Positions 20,973-30,692 of a stretch of 34,062 nt of DNA are shown here, piece after piece. How positions within the stretch are numbered: position 1 is the stretch's first letter; each line of letters begins with the position of its first letter. The translations under genes were made by a program, and so were the position numbers. This stretch comes from Haplomitrium mnioides (Eukaryota > Marchantiophyta > Haplomitriopsida > Calobryales). The notes beneath the pieces are model-generated. The model was not told the origin of the DNA, did not search any database, and worked only from the letters and a program-made list of their open reading frames with translations. The stretch is from NCBI GenBank assembly GCA_049999725.1, contig JBNGIS010010361.1, positions 1 through 34,062 on the forward strand. The letters are read 5' to 3'.

Positions 20973-22530
20973 TTAGTCACTTTCATCGATTTCTTCGGAT
21001 TCAGCTTCAAAAGGTTCATCAAGATTTTCGTGGTCTTCTTGAGTGTTGATGACATTGATTGATTCTCTTTCAAATACTTCAAGATTGACTGCTTTGTCTT
21101 TCATATTGAAATAGATTTGATTTAATAGTCGCTGGAGTCATATGTAATTTGAGTTTGCGTTTTCTTTTTTTTGCTACTATTTTTTCTGGAAAGTATGGTC
21201 TAGAGAATGCATCTTCAACCTCACAAGCAAACCATAGAGCACATACTTGTTTTGGGTTTGGAGGTTCTTTCTCATCATATAACAAAACTTTGAGTACTTT
21301 AGCCATCCAAAATGGTGTGCCTTTTGGATCAAGTAATGCAACAACAAAAAAAAATAAAAAATTTGGCTTTCACATCATGTAGGTTCCCAAATTTGTGTAT
21401 GTATCTTGTTTGATGTAAAACGCTTCGTTTTTGCAGCCTAGATACTCCACCATAGATTGTTCGACGTGTAGAAGGCATACATTCTACTAAAGTCCCTTTC
21501 TCTTGCTCGTGAACATCAACTTGAGAGGTTACACCAACCTTTTGAAAATCATTACAAGTATTTGCGAATTGTGAAGCTGAAAATGTGAATTCTATTTTGA
21601 ATCCTCATCTTTTTCTTTCAATGATGTATGTTATAGTCTCTTGGTGGGCAAGGAAAAAGTCATTCCACCACTAAATATCTAAATCTGTAAAGAACTTGTA
21701 GCAATTCTCAGTTATGTTGTTTCTAATTGCAAAGACCACTTTCTCAGCGTCAACCTCTCGTTTTTTTTTTTTTTTTTGAGATTGTTTAATTTCAAAATAT
21801 GCCTTAAGAGTGATCAACATTCTACCTAGAACATCTTCTTCAAGTAGAAACTTGAGTTGACAAGTCTCTTGGTGGGCAAGGAAAAAGTCATTCCACCACT
21901 AAATATTTGAATTTGTAAAGAACTTGTAGCAATTCTCACTTATGGTGTCTTTAATTGCAAAGACCATTTTCTCGGCGTCAACTTCTCTTTCTTCTTTTTG
22001 AGATTGTTTAATTTGAAAATATGTCTTAAGAGTGATCAACATTCTACCTAGAACATTTGCTTCAAGTAGAAACTTGAGTTGACAAATACCATCAAAAGGT
22101 AACCAAAATTCATCTGTCGAAAAATGTTTGCTCCAAATCTTTACCTTCAATTCCCTCAACTTGAACTTGAATTGTTGATTAAAGGTAATATGATTTATCT
22201 TTTGTATCATTGAGGGGCATTGTTGCAAAAACAACTTGAAATCCCAACTCTCCATCACAAGAGTTACATGTGGTTTAGGACTATAAAACAATTGTAGTGT
22301 CTTGCTAAGACTCATTATCATAAAAGCCTTCACATGTTTCAATCTTTTCAAGAATTTGTTTTGAATATTTGATCAATTTGATTGTGAGTATGACAGACCA
22401 TGAGAAATCCCCTTTGATTTTTTTGAAAAACATTCTTGCGATAAAGACACTTAGATATCCAAAGAAAATGGAATTTTTATTCTCCCATATCGTATTGTCC
22501 AACTTGTCAACCGACGAATTAGAACACTAC
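20973..22530 (-). pseudogene. Decayed unrecognised protein-coding unit with acidic C-terminus
   Basis: I do not recognise the family. On the minus strand one register runs from about 21880 down to 21079 with only two stops (TAG and TGA). A single frame change then leads into an acidic tail (DEPFEAESEEIDESD) ending in TAA at 20973-20975. The most conserved-looking stretch is KGTPFWMAKVLKVLLYDE then VCALWFACEVEDAFSRPYFP (about 21170-21320). Its shape, PFW-AKVL followed by a strand with W and an aromatic-rich end, recalls BAH/Tudor-like chromatin-reader folds or transposon C-termini, but this is a guess. Upstream parts (to about 22530) lie in other frames and include the 228-bp duplication. It borders element B's LTR, so its 5' end may have been lost to that insertion. 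Confidence 0.5.
21635..22084. repeat. Tandem duplication, 228-bp unit, inside the minus-strand remnant
   Basis: Copy 1 runs 21635-21862 and copy 2 runs 21863 to about 22084. Both start AGTCTCTTGGTGGGCAAGG and end CTTGAGTTGACA. They are roughly 90% identical. Copy 1 holds a pure T run (21761-21777) where copy 2 has a mixed pyrimidine tract, which explains the small length difference. The duplication is younger than the 35-bp and 84-bp arrays. Confidence 0.92.
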
Positions 22531-22564
22531 TAAAAAATTGAAGGAATTGGAAGCATCTTCGGAG

Positions 22565-24990
22565 CAATTCTTGACTTCTAAGGCGCGGGGATACTCCAGA
22601 AATAGCGGGGTACTCTAGATCGGAGGCACGTGGAAGAGATTATGCAAGCATCATCGAAATGCAGGAATCGGGGCAAGGGAAGGGAAGAACGGAACACTCG
22701 CCAGAGGTAATAAGCATAGAAGTGGAAAGAAGAGTGACATTGTAAGTGGAGGAAGATCGGAGACTGGATGAAGAGGACCATGGGCATGGGACAGAGATCG
22801 AAGGTCGACAACAGATGGAAGGGACCGCAGGTTAGGTGAAATGCTGCATTGTAAACTTTCAGGTGCAGCGGTTGGACGCAGAAGGGCAAACGCGACGATC
22901 CTCGTGAGGCAGCGGTGAGCTAGGGATCAAAAGACACTTCGTTTCCCTCGACATTGATGGGCCTCACTAGGATCTAGAGGCTTTTCGGACTCCTGAAAAA
23001 ATTACTTGGCGGATGGTTCGAAGAAGTATCATAAGAGGGGAAGGACGTAGTATGTTATGAAAGAATGTGAGGAAAGAGCCCGTCACCTCCAGTCAACTTC
23101 GGATCCTCCAATCAACTTCGTACTCAGTAGTCCGAGGAATCTTTTGGATTGGGTTCGTGGTCAACTTCGGATGCAGGTCAGCATGGCGGTCCAAGTTCCA
23201 CTTTGAAGATGGCAGCGGACGGCGGCCCACGGAGTTCTTAAGACTCGATTCTGTGGAGTTCTTCGGACTTCGTTCCACATAGTTCTTCGGTCAACTTTGG
23301 ATCTGGGTTAGTGTGGTGGTCCAACTTCCAATTTCAAGACAGCGTTGGATGGCGCTTTGCAAAGGAAAAGTCAACTTTGGACTCAACAGTCCGAGGGATT
23401 CTTCGGACTCACTAGTCCGAGGAATCTTTTGCATTGGGTTCGCGATCAACTTTGGATGCAGGTCAGTGTGGTGGTCCAACTTCCAATTTGAAGACGGTGG
23501 CGGACAGCACCCTGCGGAGAAAAGTCAACTTTGGACTCAACAGTCCAAAGGATTCTTCCGACTCACCAGTTCGAGGAATCCTTTGGATCGAGTCTGCGGT
23601 CAACTTCATATCCAAGTCAGCACATCGGTCCAACTTCCAGTTTGAAGAAGGCGGCAGAACCTACCGTTGACTTTGGATCAGGTTGGGACAAGTGTCACCA
23701 CGGGAAGTAACCTTACCACCTACCACCACGGGGAGCGTGGGAAGACGAGAGGAGAAAAAGAGTGGGCGCGGGATTGCGGAAGCGCACATATGAGGATCAA
23801 AGTCTGAACCTTGGGACAACCAGTGAGAGGAACGAATCATGGATATGTACCATTGCGTGGACAGATGCATTGTTGCAAACATTGCGAATCTAGAGGCTGA
23901 GAGGGAGATTGAAGGTGTGATTGAAGCTCTTTTGCAAGGGTATCGATAGTGGGGGACAGAGAGCGTGCTCTGCAATCCGTTGAGTGAAGCAAGTGGACTC
24001 GCGTTTGAGGGCCAAATGAGTGGAGGTGGATTGGAGGGGCGCCGAGAATCGCTAAGTTGGAGGCTCTAGAGGCTTGGGCGATCCAGATGAACCCATTTTG
24101 GAGGGTGGACCAGCGTTCAGAGGTGGATCCTTACTTGAGAGAGAAGCACGTGCATTCGACCTAGACTTGTGAGTCGTGATTGTGTAGGGTAGTCCGCCTA
24201 GTGGCATTAGGAGGGTGTTGATGCTACCATTTCAAAATGAGATCGAAGGCAAGAGGTGGCAGCGTTAGTGCCTGCGCATTGCGGAGAAGATCCGGTCGAG
24301 GTCTCGGGTGGAGTGTGTCTAGCAGTCATGAGGACTGTCTTCCAGAGGTGGAAGTTAATCCGACCTCTTCCAAGCTTGCGAAAGTGAATCCAAGCCCCTC
24401 TACGACGAAGGGTATAAACTAGTTGGTGAATGCGTACGCGAGTGGGCGGGCTGAAGTGTGAAGTGTCATAGAGGAGACTCGTGTGATATCGGAAGTCATT
24501 GATCAATGGAACTCTATACTTTTGTTGAGTAAATGGTGTAGATACGTTTATAGCCTTGGGCATAATTTTGAGTAGGAGTTAGAGACTCTTTAGATCTTTA
24601 GAGGAGGAAGTACAAGTGCTAAAGTAGCTGGCCCTGTGTAGATTCAATATAGAGTTTGCATTAAGTTCGTAGGTGTAGTCCTGTATGTACTCTTCCCTCT
24701 GAAATGATAGAGATATGAATGATTGCAAGCAGTCTCAGTGCAAGAATGAGTGACAAGATCTGAGCATGTCCTATTTTGGCTTGGGTGTGTGTGTTGAGAG
24801 AAAGAGAGGACTGCAGACTGTGGATTTGGTGTGAAGTAACAGCGTTGCCCAGAAGCTCACGACCATTAGCGCGTACAAGAGATAAAACAAGGACCGGAGT
24901 TGTCTCATAAAAGGCCCTGTTAAACCGTTTCGTGCCTCTCCCATTGGAATAAGCTCTATCTGAGCTAAGGCAGGAGAGAGAGACATGACA
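22565..24990 (+). repeat. Element B 5' LTR (about 2.4 kb, left end approximate)
   Basis: The right end is set by ...AGACATGACA at 24981-24990, followed at once by a primer-binding-like site. The last 100 bases and the block at about 24020-24470 match window positions 1-1150 and the reverse complement of 30693-32010. The left end is placed where GC rises abruptly near 22565; I could not find a matching TG terminus or target duplication with certainty. It contains a ~154-bp internal tandem repeat. Confidence 0.68.
23092..23670 (+). repeat. ~154-bp tandem repeat inside the element B LTR
   Basis: The phrase GTCAACTTTGGA recurs at 23092, 23160, 23290, 23370, 23446 (first base A), 23524, 23599 and, weakly, 23666. 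Full units of the form 'caacagtccgagggattctt' ... 'gtggtccaacttccaatttg' repeat with a 154-base step (23370 to 23524). Apparent short proteins in this tract are repeat artefacts. Confidence 0.85.
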
Positions 24991-24998
24991 TAGTTTTT

Positions 24999-25017
24999 TG
25001 GCGCTAGAAGGAGGGCC
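24999..25017 (+). other. Element B primer-binding-like site
   Basis: TGGCGCTAGAAGGAGGGCC begins eight bases after the LTR end and follows a T run. Starting with TGG just inside the LTR is the expected form. I cannot name the priming tRNA: only the first six or so bases agree with the usual plant TGGCGCC-type sites. Confidence 0.55.
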
Positions 25018-25202
25018 AAGGTTCGCAAGAACATGAGACCAACAGGAGACCAAGTTATCATCTTTTGTACAGACAACCTCAAGGGCGCATCAGAGCAGGG
25101 ATGATAAGCTGCGAGAATCAGAGCATCCGATTGTGAGCAAGTTGAGGAAGAGTGGAGAGAGGTATCGACCAATGGGTAGAATTGTCCTTACTGGCTGCTG
25201 TA

Positions 25203-26095
25203 ATGGCTCACTTGGCACCACTCCCAAGACTACGGGGGAGATTTAAGTACAAGTCTTATAAGGGGCAGCCTAAGGATAACCCTGACGCTTAGTTGGATGA
25301 CCTGGAGAATGCGGCATAGGCCAACGGAGAGAGTCGCCTAATTTTGGGTATTCTGTATGTTGTCTTGAAGAGAGAGGCACAGCCATGCTACAAGGACTTG
25401 CCAAATCAGATCAAGAGGGATTGGGAGGCGTTTAAAGCTGTGTTTGTGTCCGAGTTCTAACAAATTGGAGAGGAGACCGAGGCCTTAATTCAGATGGGGG
25501 GCAGCTACGGATGAAGAAAAAGGAATCAGTGAGAAAATTCCTACAAAGATTCAAGAAGGTGGCATGGAAGTTAAACCCTCCGGCCACGGATGGGATGCTA
25601 ACTTCGTGGTTCTTGGCGGCTTTACCAAAGAAAATAGGGACATTGGTACGGCAGACCGACCCCTAGTCCCTAGAAGCTGCGGTGAGTGTCGTCCAGTCCC
25701 ACGTAAAAGCCTCTGTCACGAGCTCGAGGAGGAAGACATGGACTAAGTATGGATCAGAGGACTCTTCGAATGGGACCAGCATTGAGGAGGAGTCAGAGAG
25801 GAGTTCCAACTCCACCTTGGAAAGTGATAAGGAATCCGACACCAGCAGTTCAAATGAGGACCGGTCAACCAGAAGAAAGAAGAAACCGAAGGAACAGAAG
25901 AGAAGGGAGGCCAGAGATTGGAAGGATTGGCACACTCATCATCGGGAGGGAAAAAAGAAGCAACCAAAGAGAACCCCTGATAAGGAACCCGAACCAGAAT
26001 CCTCCGAGAGAGAAGGTGGGAAGTTGAATGAGAAGGTGGAAGAGTTGAGTGCAAAAATGGAGGCCATGCACATACTCCTCGTAGGACTAAACTAG
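25203..26095 (+). pseudogene. Element B gag, capsid part (broken)
   Basis: The likely start is ATG 25203. The first part is in one frame with stops where Gln would fit (for example ANGESRLILGILYVVLKREA from about 25320). It shifts near 25500 to the frame carrying ESVRKFLQRFKKVAWKLN and LTSWFLAALPKKIG, a typical retrotransposon Gag core. It continues into a charged low-complexity stretch rich in Ser, Glu, Lys and Arg (25750-26000), ending at a stop at 26093. The knuckle region follows in other frames. Confidence 0.78.
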
Positions 26096-26133
26096 ATAGC
26101 AAGCCAAGTCCTACCGAACGAGTAGGGGTCTGG

Positions 26134-26510
26134 TGTGTTAAGTGTAAACAACACGGCCACTCTCCTCTAGAGTGCCCCGGAGAGGCTTAGGCCATCCACT
26201 ACATGAGGGAAGAGCCCCCATAATACCTACATGAGGAGGCTGAGTATGTGCTCGAAGAGGCCTTGGAGGCGTTGTACCAGGTCAGCGATGGACCCGCACA
26301 ATGGTGAGCAGACCCACAAAGGTAGGGGTAGGGCAACCTAGCACCTGGGTGGCTGGTAGGCCTCCTTGATCGACCATCATGATCTGCTGGAACTGTGGAT
26401 AGCCGGGTCATATATCCCTGAATTGCACAAAGCCAATGAAGCAAAACAATGGGGTGCCCTATGTGCTCTGCTTCCAACGTAAGTCTGAGGGGCATGTGGC
26501 GATGAATGGC
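26134..26510 (+). pseudogene. Element B gag nucleocapsid: three CCHC zinc knuckles, third one damaged
   Basis: Knuckle 1 (26134-26175) reads CVKCKQHGHSPLEC. Knuckle 2 (26385-26426) reads CWNCG, stop, PGHISLNC, and lies in another frame. Knuckle 3 (26469-26510) reads CFQRKSEGHVAMNG: the spacing Cys-x2-x-x4-His-x4 is kept, but the second and fourth ligands are Arg (cgt) and Gly (ggc) instead of Cys. Knuckles 2 and 3 share the frame that then runs through protease. These knuckles would bind element RNA. Confidence 0.75.
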
Positions 26511-26513
26511 CCG

Positions 26514-28240
26514 CTCAACAGGAGACCAGAGTTGGACCCAAATACATGCACAAATCCCCCACCACCCCCACCGGCGGTGAATTTGATAACGCTGAATTGG
26601 GAGCCAGAAGCATGGGACGGACAGAAGGAGGAGGAAGCTGAGTTGCCAAGCTGGGACCTGCCCCATCCGAGGACTACTATCGAGTGAATACACGAGCGGA
26701 AACCCAAAACCCGAAAAAAAAAACGGAGGAAGGGGCATGGAGTGGAGAAGGCTAAAGACCCTGAGTCGCTATCTAACAGCAAGTCGGATTTCAAGAGGGA
26801 TAACCCCAAATGGTTGCACCTAAAGCAACAAGAGGATGTCAAAAGACAAGTGGAGGCCATGGATGCCGAAGAGGAGAGGAATGCGGCCAGTGAGATTTGG
26901 GAGGAAGTCCGGAGACAGCAGGCCTCAAAGGAGTCTCAGATGAGCAAGGAAGCAATGGCAATTCCAATGCAGATGGCCAAGCCTGCCCATTACAACATTC
27001 AAGCAGATGTCCGAGATTGCCCTGTCACAACAACGGTGGGATAGCTGATTAGAGATAGTCCGTTGTATAGAGGGCAATTGAGGGAGCTATTGATGGGGCC
27101 AAAGAGGCGGAGGCGCCTTCCCCGGATAGGCACCACATCTAATCTGAGCCTGGTCTATGAAGATAAGGGTGCCTTATAAATTGATATCCAGATTGTAGGT
27201 TGTACACTATTATTGGTGCTAGTGGATGGAGGAGCAGGGATCAACATCTTGATTGAAGAGACCGCATATAGGTTGGGATTCAAGGAATTTCAACCCACCG
27301 CTTAAATCATGAGACTGGCCAACGGATCTTGGTTGAAGCTCTTGGGAGCCCTAATGTAAGTACCCACCACCATCAGAGGCGTGGAATTTAAATTGAATTA
27401 ACTAGTGATGCGGCCAGCACGACCTTCTTCTTACCGGGTTCTGATTGGAAGACTATGGTTGTATGGTGCCCAAGTCTTGTACAACTAGAGAAACTCTACC
27501 CTGACGTTTGGACCAAAGAAGACGGTGGTCTATTATAGGGCAGTAACCCATGAGGGGGAGACGCAGCCTGAGGCAGACTATGACACTGAATGGTCGGAAG
27601 ACAAAGCTGGAACAGAGTACCACTACTGGATCTAGTTGGATGATGAGGCACTGGAAGAAAGTTAGTTGGGAGAGGTTGAAATGGAGATTGGTCAAATCGC
27701 CCTTATAGGAGGGGCAATAGCCGGATCCAGTTTAGAAGATGGGCGCATACCGTTGGGAGAGAAGGAGAGGGTGGACCTTGACTTAGCAGGGGAGTCGAAG
27801 TTCCACCATTAAGGAAGAAGCAAAACAAAACTAGCCTAAGGAGGAATGCGTTTGGCAACCCTGGAGGGAGGTAATGAGCCACTTAGGAGGAACAAAGTGG
27901 GGGTAGTAAGGGAAGCACATCATAAGAAGGTTGTTGTACCGAGAGACCAAAAATTCCAAGTAGGGGCTGAGTTGCCCATGGATGAAGAGAGAGCCTTAGT
28001 TCGGACCATCGCAAACTTCAGTAATGTGTTTGCTTAGAGATATGAAGATCTGACAGGAGTTCCGAGAGAATTAGGAGAGCATTGCATCGACCTGGAACCA
28101 ACAGCGGTTCCAGTTAGACAACGTCAGCATTGGATGAATCCTAGATTCTCTCTACTAGTAAAAGAAGAGATTGACAAATTGTTGGAGGCAGGGTTTATCT
28201 ACCTTGTTCTAAATAGCGAGTGGGTGTCATCGCTCTGGTA
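26514..28240 (+). pseudogene. Element B protease and pol N-terminal region (stops only)
   Basis: One register persists from the second knuckle to about 28225, with about a dozen stops (for example 26685, 27042, 27177, 27303, 27357, 27399, 27486, 27633, 27663, 27810, 27837, 28035). A Lys/Glu/Gln-rich likely helical linker is at 26742-27040. The aspartic protease motif LVDGGAGINIL has its catalytic Asp at 27225-27227 and is intact. MRLANGSWLKLLG and PSSYRVLIGRLWL downstream fit the protease domain. The segment NKVGVVREAHHKKVV precedes the RT, whose N-terminus (VKEEIDKLLEAGFI) begins near 28160. Confidence 0.78.
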
Positions 28241-28830
28241 GTAGTGTCGAAGAAAGTGGGGCTGGATGGGAAGTAGAAGATTCGAGTCTGCCAAGATTAC
28301 CGGAAGTTGAATGAGGCAACCAAGAAGGATCATTACTCATTGCTATTTGCTGATGGAGTGATAGATCTCGTAGCCGGGTAGAAGATGTATAGCTTTATTG
28401 ATGGCTACTCAAGATACAACCAGATCTGGATCAGAGAGGACGATCAACTAAAAACAACTTTCACCACCGAGTGGGGAGTGCTCGCTTTTCGAAGGATGCC
28501 CTTCAGGCTCTGTAATGCGTCTGGCACTTTCCAAAGGATGATGATGAATATCTTTCACGACTACTTGAGGAAGTTCTTGGAGATTTTCATTGATGATTTT
28601 GTAGTGTACGGGAAAGCATGTGACCATGAGCGAGATGTAAGACTCACCTTCCAATGTTGTCGGGAGACAGGATTGGGGTTGCATTCGGGGAAGTGCTTCT
28701 TTGGGGTGAAGGAGGGAGTACTTCTAGGCCATAAGATATCTAGCTGAGGGATTGAAGCGGACCAAGAGAAGGTCGGTGTTTGGTTGAGGGTGTCTTTTCC
28801 CACCAATTTGAAGGAGGTGCAAGGGCTCCT
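28240..28830 (+). pseudogene. Element B reverse transcriptase (broken)
   Basis: A frame change near 28230 leads to VVVSKKVGLDGK, a stop, then KIRVCQDYRKLNEATKKDHY. ORF 28385-28744 holds FIDGYSRYNQI (catalytic Asp at 28400), MPFRLCNASGTFQRMM and the catalytic box FIDDFVVYG with its Asp pair at 28592-28597. GLGLHSGKCFFGVKEGVLLGHKISS is the expected thumb-side motif; it ends in a TGA. Another frame change comes at about 28830. Confidence 0.88.
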
Positions 28831-28835
28831 GGGCT

Positions 28836-29400
28836 GTGTATTATCAAAGATTTATCAGCCTGTTTGCAGTGATAGCCTTACCACTTACAAAAATGACTAA
28901 GGAGGGAAGTGACTTTGAGACCACTCCGGAGCAGTTGGCAAGTTTCCAAGAGCTGAAGAAAAGGCTGGCGAATGCCCCAGTGCTCCTGCCACCTAGTTGG
29001 GGGAAGGAATTCCAACTGATGATCGACATATCAGGGTTCTGTAAAGGAGCGGTGCTCAGTCAGTTGGATGAGGAAGGATGGGATCATCCCATATATTTTG
29101 CAAGTAGATTGCTGTCCACCGTAGAGAAGAATTACTAAACCACCGATCGAGAGGCATTAGGAATCATCTACCCATTGAAGAAATTCAAACACTACCTTCT
29201 CCATTATAAAGTGATCTTCCACACTGATCACAACGCACTGAAATATATGGTAAACAAGCCTGACGTGACAAGGAGGATTGCAAGATGGACTCCTCCTTCA
29301 AGAGTTCGATTTTGAGGTGCGGATTAAGCCAGAGAAGGCACATAGCAATGCGGATTTCTTCTCTAGGATCGATGGGCCGATCAATGAGGAAGGGGTGGAC
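28836..29400 (+). pseudogene. Element B RNase H (broken)
   Basis: YYQRFISLFAVIALPLTK marks the RT connection. RNase H shows LMIDISGFCKGAVLSQ (catalytic Asp at 29025), a stop after VEKNY, then TTDREALGIIYPLKKFKHYL, FHTDHNALKYMV and, after a frame change near 29290, KAHSNADFFSRID. The D-E-D-D residues are all recognisable although the chain is interrupted. Confidence 0.85.
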
Positions 29401-29539
29401 GACGCTTTTCCATAAAAAGATCTGGTTCATGTCCGAGCAGACATGCCAACGGATTATGCGAACATCATCGAGTTTCTTCTTTTTGCATGAATATCAGAAG
29501 GCAGTAATAGGGAGGAGGCAGCGGTCTTTCTCAGAAAAA

Positions 29540-30692
29540 TGAAGCCGTATCTAATGGTAAAAGGAGTGTTGCACAAACGAGGGCTGGATGGTTTGATCAG
29601 GAGGTGCTTGGAGCAAGGCTAAGCCACCGTGGTGATGCAAACGTTGCACAGAGAAGAAGTAAGGGGTCACTTCGCGGCCGAGACGACAGTGGGGAAAGTC
29701 TTGGAGGCAGGATACTGGTGGCTGACTATGCACAAGGATGTAAATTTCTTTGTCAAAAGATTCGACGTCTGCCAGAGAGCAAGGAAGCCTGCAGCTAACC
29801 AGCATCACCCATTAATTCCAATCATTCCTCTAGCACCATTCAAAAAATGGGGCATAGACTTTATCGGGCCGATAGCACCATCCACCCGTAGGGGAAACCG
29901 ATACATTCTTCTGGCTACAGATTATGCTACCAAATGGGTTGAGGCCAGAGCAACCAGAAAGTATGATGCCAAGACAGTGGCAACCTTCTTATACGAGCAA
30001 ATGTTCTGCCAATTCGGGGAACCATTGGAGTTGGTGAGCAACCAGGGTAAGCGTTTCGTAAATCATGTGATCAAAGATTTGACCGACAGATACCTGATTA
30101 AGCATAGACACACCACGGCCTACCATCCAAAGGCTAATGGGCTGATAGAGAGAGCCAATGGAATCATGGGTAAGATCCTGAGCAAGACGATATCATAAAA
30201 AGTCTAATTGGGATCTCAAGTTGCTTACAGTGACCTATGCTTACAACCTGGCTTACAAGACTACGACGAGCCACTACCCCTATTTCCTGGTCTTTGGGCA
30301 GCACTCGTTGCTTCTGGTGGAATTTGAGGTGCTGATTAGGCGAGTGCTAGCAAGAGAAAGGCTAGTAGAAGAACTGAGCAGGAGAGAAAGATTGTACCAA
30401 TTGGAGGAGTTGGAGGAGAATCGTGAGCAAGTGCACGATCGAGTGGACCACCAACCAAAGTTACGGAAGGGGCAACATGACAAGAAGCTAAGACCGGTGG
30501 ATATTCAGAGGGGAGATTTGGTGTTGCTGTAGGACAACCGATTTGTGCATTTCTTAGAGAAGCTGCATACGAGATAGATGGGACCTTTCGTTCTCACCAA
30601 GCTACATCAGAATGGTCTGCGGAAATTGAGACCTTGGAGGGGGAGAAAAGCATGAATCAAATCCATTACGACCGCTTGAAGAGGTATGTAGT
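29540..30692 (+). pseudogene. Element B integrase (catalytic Asp and zinc-finger Cys lost)
   Basis: The main open stretch is 29629-30198. The zinc-binding region has its histidines (LHREEVRGHF) but only one Cys of the C-x2-C pair: the first position is Phe in KRFDVCQRAR. The catalytic core has Asp in GIDFIGP and Glu in GLIERANG, but the middle Asp is Asn at codon 30040-30042 (LVSNQGKRF), which should abolish activity. The Asn-to-Glu spacing is the normal 35 residues. A frame change at about 30200 leads to the C-terminal part (TYAYNLAYKTTTSHYP ... GDLVLL, stop, then DRLKRY near 30670). No chromodomain is present. Confidence 0.88.

Larger units (their letters stand above)
22565..30692 (+). mobile_element. 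Element B: large decayed Ty3/gypsy element, Tat/Athila-like, lacking its own 3' LTR here
   Basis: The order is 5' LTR, primer-binding-like site, gag with three zinc knuckles, protease, RT, RNase H, integrase. No chromodomain follows the integrase, and the RT catalytic box reads FIDDFVVYG, both pointing away from the chromoviruses and toward the Tat/Athila side. This placement is inference. The + strand element stops at about 30692, exactly where an LTR relative in the opposite orientation begins. No 3' LTR in the + orientation is seen in the window. Every domain carries stops or frameshifts, so the copy is non-functional. Confidence 0.82.

Noticed and set aside
22500-22560. An exact 5' terminus and target duplication for the element B LTR (TGTCAACCG at about 22505)
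   Set aside because: TGTCA would fit as an inverted match to the TGACA end, but the GC shift comes about 60 bases later and no matching duplication is in the window, so I left the boundary approximate.
23067-23670. Overlapping short frames at 23.1-23.7 kb as a repeat protein
   Set aside because: They follow the 154-bp DNA repeat of the LTR, and similar frames exist on both strands.
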